Source: Bacteroidota bacterium
GTDB taxonomy: Bacteria; Bacteroidota; Bacteroidia; NS11-12g; UBA955
Assembly (NCBI GenBank): GCA_030836345.1
Contig: JAURQA010000233.1
Span: 1 to 13,020 of the forward strand
Direction: 5' to 3'
Length of the DNA stretch: 13,020 nucleotides
This document shows positions 7,353 to 13,020 of the stretch, piece by piece (position 1 is the first letter of the stretch; each line of letters begins with the position of its first letter). Below the pieces are notes generated by a model. The model saw only the letters and a program-made list of their open reading frames with translations. It was not told where the DNA came from and made no database searches. Both the position numbers and the translations under genes were made by a program.

Positions 7353-9755
7353 ATGCTTAAAATCAAACACTTTATTCTTTCCTTTTCTTTAATCGGGATT
7401 GCATCTTTTTCACATGCTGCTACTTGGTATGTGGACCTTAATGCCACAGGTACGAATGTGGGGACATCATGGACCAATGCATACACCACTTTACAAGATG
7501 CTATTGACACATCTTCTGCTGGCGATGAAATATGGGTAGCTCAAGGAACCTACATACCAAATGTCATCCCTCAATTTCAATTCACATCTACTGATAACAG
7601 AAATAAAACATTTGCCATTAGTAAAAATATTGGCATTTATGGTGGATTTGATGGCACTGAAACTGCGCGATCAGAGAGAGATTATGTTTCAAATGTTACT
7701 ATATTAAGCGGAGATCTTGGAACTGTTGGTACAGTATCTGATAATAGCTATCATGTTATAATGACCGCTAATTTAAATTCAACAGCAGTGATTGATGGAT
7801 TTACAATTCAAGATGGCAATGCGAATGGAGGCAATGTTACGAATCAGTATAGTGGTAGAAACTTTTCAAGAGAATTGGGAGGAGGAATTGCAAATAATTT
7901 TTCTTCGCCTACCCTTTCCAATTTGATAGTAAAAAACAATAGGGCAAAAAATGGAGCAGGTATAAGCAATAGAGCTTCTTCTTCGACTCTTATTAACCTC
8001 ATTATTTTAGATAATATAGCTACCTTGAATGGGGGAGGAGTAGCCAATATGGTTTCTGGTACTCCTAGTTTGTATAATTGTGTTTTTACGGGGAATCTTG
8101 CCGATGATTATGGCGGTGGTATCTTCAGTGAAAACTCCCCTTCTATAATAAATTGCTCTTTTTATGATAATAAAGCAACCACCACTTCCAGAGGTGGTGG
8201 TGCGATATTTGGAATTAATTCTGGAACTACTACGGTGTCAAACTGCATATTTTGGGATAACAAATTAGGCTCGTCAACATCTAATGTTCATTCAGATATT
8301 CGAAATGGCACGGGCCATACCACTACGATAGGTTATTCTGTAGTTCAATTGGATAGCTCAAGTTATACATCAGGAAATAATAATGCTCTCAATTCTGCAT
8401 CTAATATGATTTATAATCAAAACCCATTGTTCACTAATTCCAGCAATTCTGATGGAGCTGATGGTATTTGGAGGACTAAGGATGACGGATTGAGACTTAA
8501 AATCACAAGCCCTGCGGTAGATGTTGGTCTTAATAGTTCTATTAGTGCATACAGTACAGATGTTTTAGGGACTACGCGTACAGTTAATACGACCGTAAAC
8601 ATGGGAGCTTATGAGTTGCTTTCTTGTCAGAAAAGCAATTCGCTTCCATCTTCTGCATCTACTTATACTGCTACTTATGCTGATGTCGATGGCAGTTACA
8701 CTTGCTTCTGTGATGATAATAGCAGTTTTATTCTGGGACTTAATCTCACGGGTACAGCTTCCGTTGTTCCTGTTTCAGGTGTATCTTTAGAGATCGGCGC
8801 TACCACAACAACGACATACAATAGTGCCGGGGGAATTATTACGAACTCCAATGGTGGTGTGATTTTCAACCGAAAATGGAATGTATCCCCAACCAGCCAA
8901 CCAACCAGTGACGTGACGGTCCTTTATCCATTTACCAATACCGAATATTCCGCTATTGTAACGGCATTATCAAGTAAAAGTACTACTATTACTAATCCAA
9001 ACCAGCTGCAAATGTATAAACTTACCTCTTCTGGTACGTTTGCAGACCCACATGCCAGTGGTGCCACGGGACCCGTTCTTACTCACGGAACAAATCCAAG
9101 TACTGTAAATTGGGTGTATAGTGCTCACAGTAATGGTACAGACCACCTTGCCACCTATAAAGTGTCTTCGTTCTCTGGGGGAGGAGGAGGTGGCGGTGCA
9201 TCTGGAATTGCTTTACCTCTAGAATTCGTTTCCTTTGACGCGCGAGCTGCAGCTATGCATACCGCTAATCTTCAATGGACTACTGCTAGCGAGATCAATA
9301 ACAGCCACTTTGAAATAGAACGTAGCTACGATGGTAGAACTTTTGATATGATTGGCCAGGTTTCCGGTAAAGGAAACAGCCATCAGCAGACGGATTACAA
9401 CTACGTGGATAATGGCATTCACCCTTCTAACAACATAGCTTATTACCGCCTCAAACAGGTCGATGTTAATGGTACATTTGAGTATTCAACTACTCAGTTC
9501 GTTCGTTTTGATGAATTGGGAACTGGGATATATTTTTCTGCTTACCCAAATCCTGCCTCAATAGAATTGAACATCAAAATAGAATCAAATCTTATAGGCT
9601 CTCAATTCAAAATTATTAATGCTTTAGGGCAAGAAGTAAAACAAGGTGAACTATCCAATTTAAACGCTACCATTGATGTAAGTACGCTGCCAAAAGGAAG
9701 CTATACTATGCTTATTGGTACTGAAAATTACTCGCATCCATTTCTGGTTGAATAG
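7353..9755 (+). CDS. Secreted parallel beta-helix (choice-of-anchor Q-type) protein with T9SS type A sorting domain (800 aa)
   Basis: This is a surface or secreted protein delivered by type IX secretion. Residues 1-22 are a signal peptide ending SHA. The next region (ATWYVDLNATG...W..AYTTLQDAID...GDEIWVAQGTY) is the standard opening of bacterial right-handed beta-helix proteins of the choice-of-anchor Q type, including the GGFDGTE...RD motif. Repeated helix coils with GGG(I/V) turns continue to about residue 420. A variable region follows, then a poly-Gly linker (about 608-614). Residues from 621 (LPLEFVSFDA...LQWTTASEINNSHFEIERS) form an FN3-like module that commonly precedes the sorting domain. 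YPNP at 731-734 starts the type A domain, ending HPFLVE. Such helices often bind or cleave polysaccharides, but I see no catalytic set, so adhesion or carbohydrate binding is only a guess. The last 119 bp recur at 11618-11736. Confidence 0.92.
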   Translation: MLKIKHFILSFSLIGIASFSHAATWYVDLNATGTNVGTSWTNAYTTLQDAIDTSSAGDEIWVAQGTYIPNVIPQFQFTSTDNRNKTFAISKNIGIYGGFDGTETARSERDYVSNVTILSGDLGTVGTVSDNSYHVIMTANLNSTAVIDGFTIQDGNANGGNVTNQYSGRNFSRELGGGIANNFSSPTLSNLIVKNNRAKNGAGISNRASSSTLINLIILDNIATLNGGGVANMVSGTPSLYNCVFTGNLADDYGGGIFSENSPSIINCSFYDNKATTTSRGGGAIFGINSGTTTVSNCIFWDNKLGSSTSNVHSDIRNGTGHTTTIGYSVVQLDSSSYTSGNNNALNSASNMIYNQNPLFTNSSNSDGADGIWRTKDDGLRLKITSPAVDVGLNSSISAYSTDVLGTTRTVNTTVNMGAYELLSCQKSNSLPSSASTYTATYADVDGSYTCFCDDNSSFILGLNLTGTASVVPVSGVSLEIGATTTTTYNSAGGIITNSNGGVIFNRKWNVSPTSQPTSDVTVLYPFTNTEYSAIVTALSSKSTTITNPNQLQMYKLTSSGTFADPHASGATGPVLTHGTNPSTVNWVYSAHSNGTDHLATYKVSSFSGGGGGGGASGIALPLEFVSFDARAAAMHTANLQWTTASEINNSHFEIERSYDGRTFDMIGQVSGKGNSHQQTDYNYVDNGIHPSNNIAYYRLKQVDVNGTFEYSTTQFVRFDELGTGIYFSAYPNPASIELNIKIESNLIGSQFKIINALGQEVKQGELSNLNATIDVSTLPKGSYTMLIGTENYSHPFLVE
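9637..9755 (+). repeat. Sorting-domain 3' end, copy A of a 119-bp duplicated segment
   Basis: This segment encodes the last 38 residues (KQGELSNLNATID...) and the stop of the beta-helix protein. It aligns without gaps to 11618-11736 at a constant offset of 1981 bp, with about 9 mismatches by eye (roughly 92% identity). Similarity fades soon after the stop codon. Confidence 0.9.
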
Positions 9756-9893
9756 GATTTAGAGAAAGTATTCTTGAATACTGATGTTATTCCTCGCTCC
9801 TTTTCTATTGAGAGGACAAATCTCGGACGACTCTTGTAAGTAGCTTAGGTGTATAATACATATACCGAAGGACCTTTAAAATCATCCCACATG

Positions 9894-9986
9894 AAATGAA
9901 TATTTCCAGTTTTGCACGTGTATGTGAAAGGAAACAGACGGTAAACTATCTTATCCGGTTGAAAAATACACCCCCTTATGAGTCAA
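9894..9986 (+). repeat. Dispersed intergenic repeat, copy A
   Basis: The first 21 bp (AAATGAATATTTCCAGTTTTG) match 12189-12209 exactly. The similarity continues imperfectly through GTGTATGTGAA, AACAGACGG and a C-rich stretch followed by CTT to GTCAA, so the two copies run about 93 and 96 bp. The ATG at 9896 opens a 67-codon frame, but its product is not protein-like in either copy, so I treat this as non-coding. It could be a small repeat element or a shared regulatory segment. Confidence 0.65.
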
Positions 9987-10037
9987 ATCAGACGAGAATT
10001 AATTGTAGTAAATCAAAATTAATAGTATCAAACGCTA

Positions 10038-11603
10038 TCAAAAATCCCTGTAGTAAGTACCACCTTTTGAACCTTCGTGCCATTCGGTCTGCCACTTAAA
10101 GTCTCCATTTTCTTCGTAGTACTTCCAAAAACCAATTTTTTCTCCCAATCTGAATTGGCCCTTTTCCATTAAATTTCCGTTGTAATAATAGTTTTTATAC
10201 AGTCCATGCCTCATATTATCCTTAAATGTTTCCAACTTCTCTAAAGTTCCATCCTCCTGGTAATGCCTTGTTACTCCATGAAAATTATCATTGGACACTT
10301 CTGAATACTTTTTCATCTGCCCATTTCGGTAATAATATACCATCAACCCATGAGGTTTTCCTTTCACCCAATCAGTCTTAATAGAAATGTTTCCATTGGA
10401 CCAGTATAATATACCTACACCATCCTCTTTACCTTCAACATAAAATCTTTGTTTTTTCAATTGTCCGGAAGAATACCAACTTTTATAATCTCCAATCATC
10501 AAGCCATTTTTATAATTCACCTCCTCATTCACTTCTCCGTTTGGATGCCAACTTTTATAAAGCCCATCTTTTAAGTCCTCTGTATAATTTACTTCAACAT
10601 CAATTTCTCCGTTTTTATGCCACCTTTTATAGAGCCCATATTTCAAATTGTTTTTGAAGTTGATTTCATGTTTTAACGTATTATTTTCCCACCATTCTTT
10701 AAGCACCCCATCCAATAAATCGTCCTTGTAATGGCATTCATATTCTAATTTTCCATCAATGCTCCAGTTTTGGCTCAACCCATTTAGCTTCCCGTTTTTG
10801 TAATTTTTTAGATACTTGATCCGATCTCCTTCTCTTGTTTCATACCAAACTTTTTCAAATCCATGTAGCTCACCATTTTTAATAACACTAATACTTTTAA
10901 CACGAGATATATTATTGCCTAAAGGTTTTTGTGTTTGATAAGAAAAATATAATTTACCGCTAAACAAAATCTTTGTATCCTTATAATACCATAAATTCTG
11001 TTTTTTCTTAAGTTCTTTATAGACACCATCAGATAAAAGCTGCGTACCTTTAAATCCACGTCCCATGAAGCCACCATTAACCTCTATGGGTAGCCCATTT
11101 TTGTAAGTTCTATTTTCCGTTATCGCACCATTTTTATCCCATTTCTTACATAAGCCATCTTGTATACCCTCCTTAAAATTGGCCTCGACTACTAATTGGC
11201 TATTCTCTTTCCATTCCTTGTATAAGCCATCTATTTTACCATTTTTATAATTTGTTTCATAGTTCAATTGTCCGTTTTCGTACCATTCCTTGTATAAGCC
11301 ATCTATTTTACCATTTTTATAATTTGTTTCATAGTTCAATTGTCCGTTTTCGTACCATGCCATTAGTAGACCATCTGGCTTACCGTCCTTGTAATCAATT
11401 TGGTACTTTGCCTGTTTTGATTTTACATATTTTCTTACAACCCTTCCAGTAACTGGAGTTAATTTTTTAGTAAAACAAATTAGACCGTTGTGCGTGGTTA
11501 CTTTCTTAGCTTTAATGATTTTTTGAGCATTGGCTTTATTAAATGCAACGATTGGAAATAATAATATCAGAAATGAACGAGTAATAATCCGGAAATTTTG
11601 CAT
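10038..11603 (-). CDS. Exported MORN-repeat protein of the YwqK type (521 aa)
   Basis: The start chosen is the ATG at 11603 rather than the in-frame one at 11654. From 11603 the protein opens with a good signal peptide (MQNFRIITRSFLILLF...) ending ANA before Gln27, whereas the longer form adds 17 residues read from antisense of the sorting-domain remnant. After a non-repeat segment (27-76) come four MORN-type repeats of 24 residues (DGLYKEWYENGQL...YKNGK), a divergent insert of about 70 residues, and about eleven more repeats to near the C-terminus. This is the architecture of proteins annotated as YwqK-family 'antitoxins', but no partner toxin is adjacent and the signal peptide argues for an envelope or periplasmic repeat scaffold. 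The gene is convergent with the beta-helix gene and flanked by duplicated DNA. Function is unknown; the MORN-like repeats themselves are clear. Confidence 0.9.
   Translation of the reverse strand: MQNFRIITRSFLILLFPIVAFNKANAQKIIKAKKVTTHNGLICFTKKLTPVTGRVVRKYVKSKQAKYQIDYKDGKPDGLLMAWYENGQLNYETNYKNGKIDGLYKEWYENGQLNYETNYKNGKIDGLYKEWKENSQLVVEANFKEGIQDGLCKKWDKNGAITENRTYKNGLPIEVNGGFMGRGFKGTQLLSDGVYKELKKKQNLWYYKDTKILFSGKLYFSYQTQKPLGNNISRVKSISVIKNGELHGFEKVWYETREGDRIKYLKNYKNGKLNGLSQNWSIDGKLEYECHYKDDLLDGVLKEWWENNTLKHEINFKNNLKYGLYKRWHKNGEIDVEVNYTEDLKDGLYKSWHPNGEVNEEVNYKNGLMIGDYKSWYSSGQLKKQRFYVEGKEDGVGILYWSNGNISIKTDWVKGKPHGLMVYYYRNGQMKKYSEVSNDNFHGVTRHYQEDGTLEKLETFKDNMRHGLYKNYYYNGNLMEKGQFRLGEKIGFWKYYEENGDFKWQTEWHEGSKGGTYYRDF
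11211..11354 (-). repeat. Exact 72-bp tandem duplication inside the MORN gene
   Basis: Bases 11211-11282 and 11283-11354 are identical by eye, and identity runs four bases further. Each unit encodes one 24-residue MORN repeat (GLYKEWYENGQL plus NYETNYKNGKID). The other repeats in the gene have diverged, so this pair is a recent in-frame expansion. Confidence 0.93.
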
Positions 11604-11607
11604 TTCA

Positions 11608-11615
11608 CAAAAGTA
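11608..11615 (-). promoter_or_regulatory. Possible -7 promoter element (TACTTTTG) for the MORN gene
   Basis: On the minus strand TACTTTTG fits TAnnTTTG, but it lies only 4 nt before the ATG at 11603, which would make the transcript essentially leaderless. It also sits at the point where homology to the beta-helix gene ends. No -33 box is evident, so this could be chance. Confidence 0.25.
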
Positions 11616-11617
11616 TA

Positions 11618-11736
11618 TAAAACAAGGTGAACTATCCCATTTAAACGCTACCATTAATGTAAGTAAGCTGCCAATAGGAAGCTATAACATGCTTATTGGC
11701 ACTGAAAATTATTCGCATCCATTTTTGGTTGAATAG
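11618..11736 (+). pseudogene. Orphan T9SS sorting-domain tail, copy B of the 119-bp segment
   Basis: This is a gene remnant. It reads KQGELSHLNATINVSKLPIG...HPFLVE and stops, with 5 substitutions over the last 38 residues of the beta-helix protein at 9755. The rest of the sorting domain, the body and the signal peptide are absent: homology stops abruptly near 11618, 15 bp upstream of the MORN gene's start on the other strand. The frame continues left to an ATG at 11530, but that part is antisense to the MORN signal peptide and not a real N-terminus. After the stop only scattered similarity (AAAGT.TTC, CGCTCC) links the two copies. The best explanation is recombination or insertion that replaced the body of a second sorting-domain gene with the MORN gene. 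Confidence 0.82.
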
Positions 11737-11985
11737 GGCTCTAATAAAGTGTTCCTCTGTACCAATTTTTAGGAAGTACAGATTTTTTGCCGCTCCATTG
11801 AATGTATAAATAAATTATGGTTGGAATAGTTGCCTTTGAATCGGATAAATAAAAATTGAAAGTAGCTATAATTATAAAGACGAAACGAATTCAATGCAGC
11901 ATGTTTTACTCTGGGGATCAAAATAGAGGGTAACTTATCCTTGCTTCTAATGGTTTTAATTGTTCACTCTTAGCCCTTAAATCAG

Positions 11986-12012
11986 AAAACCCCCATGATT
12001 AATGGGGGTTTT
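11986..12012. terminator. Perfect 11-bp hairpin terminator (AAAACCCCCAT / ATGGGGGTTTT)
   Basis: The stem 11986-11996 pairs perfectly with 12002-12012 around the 5-nt loop GATTA. The five G:C pairs flanked by an A tract and a T tract make it a bidirectional intrinsic terminator. On the minus strand it lies about 35 nt past the 3' end of the tRNA fragment, where a tRNA terminator would be expected, so it probably belonged to the original intact tRNA gene. Confidence 0.8.
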
Positions 12013-12017
12013 AGGTT

Positions 12018-12037
12018 AAATCGAAAAAGGTCGATTT
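12018..12037. repeat. Small inverted repeat AAATCGA-N6-TCGATTT
   Basis: A 7-bp perfect stem (12018-12024 with 12031-12037) around a 6-nt loop lies between the terminator and the tRNA fragment. It is AT-rich and weak. It may be part of the tRNA trailer or of the recombination region. Confidence 0.4.
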
Positions 12038-12046
12038 GTTTCTTTG

Positions 12047-12068
12047 TGGTGCCGGAGGGAATCGAACT
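12047..12068 (-). other. tRNA 3'-end fragment, probable attachment site (attL) of an integrative element
   Basis: On the minus strand this reads G53, the T-loop TTCGATT, T-stem 3' half CCCTC, acceptor 3' strand CGGCACC and discriminator A73, with no encoded CCA after it (the next bases are CAA). This fits positions 53-73 of a tRNA exactly. The 5' half of the T-stem should be GAGGG, but the sequence there is TATAG, so the tRNA is cut at the T-loop and the remaining ~50 nt are missing. Tyrosine integrases commonly recombine at this part of tRNA genes and leave such a fragment at one end of the element. Given the orientation, the element should extend to the right and an intact copy of the tRNA should lie at its far end on the minus strand. 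I cannot assign the amino acid from the fragment. Confidence 0.68.
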
Positions 12069-12108
12069 ATATATTATTAATCAATGAGTTAGGTTAAAAT
12101 ATTTTATA

Positions 12109-12130
12109 TATAGGGCAAAATATAGGGCAA
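12109..12130 (+). repeat. Direct repeat pair TATAGGGCAA, 12-bp period; possible integrase arm sites
   Basis: TATAGGGCAA occurs at 12109-12118 and 12121-12130, about 45-60 bp inside the proposed core site. It is followed by TTTGTCCC, a partial inverted match (GGGCA...TGTCCC). Closely spaced direct repeats flanking a core in a tRNA are typical of arm-type binding sites of tyrosine integrases. The functional reading is inference. Confidence 0.45.
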
Positions 12131-12188
12131 TTTGTCCCAATTTTTATAGCTTAACCCTTTTTTTAGTGTTTAGTTGTGTCTACTTTAA

Positions 12189-12284
12189 AAATGAATATTT
12201 CCAGTTTTGGCCGTGTGTGAAGAGAAGGGAACAGGCGGTTTGCACAACGTTTTAAACCACGTTTAGTACCCCCCTTGGGGTCAA
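12189..12284 (+). repeat. Dispersed intergenic repeat, copy B
   Basis: This copy matches 9894-9986: the first 21 bp are exact, then imperfect similarity runs through CGTGTGTGAA, AACAGGCGG and TACCCCCCTT to GTCAA. It also has a short hairpin, ACCCC-CCTT-GGGGT (12267-12281 region), not conserved in the other copy. A frame opened by the ATG at 12191 ends quickly, which argues against coding. Confidence 0.62.
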
Positions 12285-12487
12285 CGCAACACTTTTACTG
12301 GGTTGTATAGCCTTTAAACATCAATTTTATAGACCGAACCCCACCCCTACTTGGAGTTGCAAAGCTGTAAAAAAATGACTTTTGAAAAACCACGCACGAT
12401 TCAACCCCGAGTGTATGTTTTGTATTATATTCGTTATCCTTATAAGTTAATTGTAAGTAATTACGAATAACAAAGAAGAAAGAAAAA

Positions 12488-13020
12488 ATGGGATATATTA
12501 CAAATGAACAGATTATTGCGATGAAGAGTAAGATCACTAGTGACACATCCTTACTCGGTAAATTGTACAAGTCAAAAAAGAATGAAAACCACTTAATAAG
12601 TATTGATCATAATTTAGCTGAAGAATATGAAAAAGATGGTTGGGAAATAGAAAGCATTCTTAAAACAAAAACAAAAGTAAAGAAAGTAAAATCGCATTCA
12701 AAAAAATTTGAAGATGATATCTGGTGTCAGTTTTATGAATTAGGATATAGGACTTTAAATATAGATGAAACACTAGAATTACCTTTTAGCAAAGATATAA
12801 ATGATAAAAAACAAATAGATGTAATTGCAATTAATCATGAAACTGCAATAATTATTGAATGTAAATCATCTGAAAAATTAAAAAAAGCACCTTCGTACAA
12901 AGATGAATTCGACCTTTTGGGTATTAGATTAGCTGGTTTTAGAAAAGTTGTTGAGCAAGTTTTTGGTGAATCTTTGAAGACAAAATACATATTTACAACA
13001 AGAAATTTAAGAATTGATCA
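12488..13020 (+). CDS. PD-(D/E)XK nuclease-like protein, probably DGQHR/DndB-like; 3' end beyond window
   Basis: The frame is open from the ATG at 12488 to the window end (177 residues) and has no stop. After a helical N-terminal part come FEDDIW (residues 74-79), LGYRTLNI (85-92), QIDVIAI (109-115) and IIIECKSS (121-128). Asp111, Glu124 and Lys126 give the D-X12-ExK arrangement of the PD-(D/E)XK nuclease fold, with Glu75 a candidate helix acidic residue. The FED.W...GY...QIDV...ECKS pattern recalls the N-terminal domain of DGQHR-domain proteins related to DndB of DNA phosphorothioation systems; their DGQHR motif would lie in the missing part. Other readings are a Mrr-like or other island-borne restriction nuclease. 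The ATG is preceded by a purine-rich stretch (AAGAAGAAAG). The composition is strongly A/T- and Lys-rich compared with genes to the left, consistent with acquired DNA. Nuclease fold fairly sure; DGQHR assignment about even. Confidence 0.8.
   Translation, partial: MGYITNEQIIAMKSKITSDTSLLGKLYKSKKNENHLISIDHNLAEEYEKDGWEIESILKTKTKVKKVKSHSKKFEDDIWCQFYELGYRTLNIDETLELPFSKDINDKKQIDVIAINHETAIIIECKSSEKLKKAPSYKDEFDLLGIRLAGFRKVVEQVFGESLKTKYIFTTRNLRID

Larger units (their letters stand above)
11737..12487. other. Gene-free mosaic region holding terminator, tRNA fragment and repeats
   Basis: These 751 bases contain no convincing protein gene. A minus-strand frame at 12295-12570 overlaps the start of the nuclease-like gene and looks spurious. 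The region holds, in order, the diverged tail after the sorting-domain remnant, a strong hairpin (11986-12012), a small hairpin (12018-12037), a tRNA 3'-end fragment (12047-12068), paired direct repeats (12109-12130), the second copy of the dispersed repeat (12189-12284) and the leader of the nuclease-like gene. Confidence 0.6.
12047..13020. mobile_element. Left edge of a putative tRNA-integrated genomic island (continues past window)
   Basis: The boundary is inferred from the truncated tRNA 3' end. Inside it the sequence becomes visibly more AT-rich, and the only gene is a nuclease-like protein on the + strand. No integrase is visible; it would have to lie further right. A copy of the dispersed repeat lies inside the proposed boundary while the other copy lies outside. 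Confidence 0.42.

Noticed and set aside
8178..8201. 8-bp perfect hairpin ACCACCAC / GTGGTGGT inside the beta-helix gene
   Set aside because: It arises from Thr and Gly codons of a GGG turn in the coding sequence; position and context do not suggest a terminator or regulatory site.
9177..9196. G-rich tract as a phase-variation site in the beta-helix gene
   Set aside because: The tract is interrupted (GGGGGAGGAGGAGG...), encodes a Gly linker common before this domain, and has only a five-base pure G run, too short for strong slippage.
9896..10099. A 67-codon + strand frame starting in the dispersed repeat
   Set aside because: It runs into the 3' end of the MORN gene in antisense, and the matching frame in the other repeat copy is not conserved past the first few codons.
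11530..11736. A 68-codon + strand frame ending in the sorting-domain tail
   Set aside because: Its first half is antisense to the MORN gene's signal peptide; only the part from about 11618 is homologous to the beta-helix protein. It is a remnant, not a gene.
12210..12290. attC-like integron recombination site suggested by CACAACGTT, TCAACGCAAC and nearby inverted bases
   Set aside because: I cannot pair a GTTRRRY core with an RYYYAAC core into the expected folded site, and no cassette structure or integron integrase is visible.
12295..12570. A 91-codon minus-strand frame near the right end
   Set aside because: It overlaps the start of the nuclease-like gene in antisense; its hydrophobic stretch comes from the complement of A-rich codons, and it has no recognisable features.

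Overview
The window looks like a chromosomal segment of a marine or freshwater Bacteroidota bacterium, most plausibly order Flavobacteriales. The basis is the AT-rich sequence, two secreted proteins ending in type IX secretion (T9SS) type A C-terminal sorting domains with YPNP motifs, candidate promoters of the TAnnTTTG type, a pair resembling the Bacteroidota family DUF4836, and a MORN-repeat (YwqK-type) protein. The Cys-rich 'SETACDSY...' segment of the second gene recalls secreted proteins of Crocinitomicaceae/Cryomorphaceae-like bacteria; this placement is inference.

Layout, left to right. Bases 1-182 hold only a possible tail of an outer-membrane beta-barrel gene. Next come a polytopic membrane protein of unknown function (423-1328) and a secreted T9SS cargo protein (1619-2941). 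A tight three-gene operon follows (about 3097-7173): a small lipoprotein, a 716-residue exported DUF4836-like protein with an acidic insert, and a membrane-anchored relative whose start overlaps the preceding stop by 14 nt. A large parallel beta-helix surface protein with a T9SS sorting domain (7353-9755) ends this block. All these genes are on the + strand and together suggest a cell-envelope and surface-protein region.

From 9756 onward the region is mosaic. A MORN-repeat protein (10038-11603) lies on the minus strand, convergent with the beta-helix gene. Immediately upstream of its start is a 119-bp fragment about 92% identical to the last 119 bp of the beta-helix gene: an orphan sorting-domain tail with its stop codon and no gene body. 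A second, imperfect repeat of about 95 bp occurs at 9894-9986 and 12189-12284.

Between these lie a perfect 11-bp terminator hairpin and a 21-22 nt piece identical in form to the 3' end of a minus-strand tRNA gene (T-loop, T-stem 3' side, acceptor 3' side). The rest of that tRNA is missing. This is the classic footprint of a tRNA-targeting integrase, and I read it as the left attachment site of an integrated element extending beyond the right edge. Just inside are two 10-bp direct repeats spaced 12 bp apart that could be integrase arm sites. The first gene of the putative island, cut by the window end, encodes a PD-(D/E)XK nuclease-like domain that resembles the N-terminal part of DGQHR/DndB-like proteins. 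The rightmost kilobase is therefore probably the edge of a mobile, possibly defence-carrying, island.
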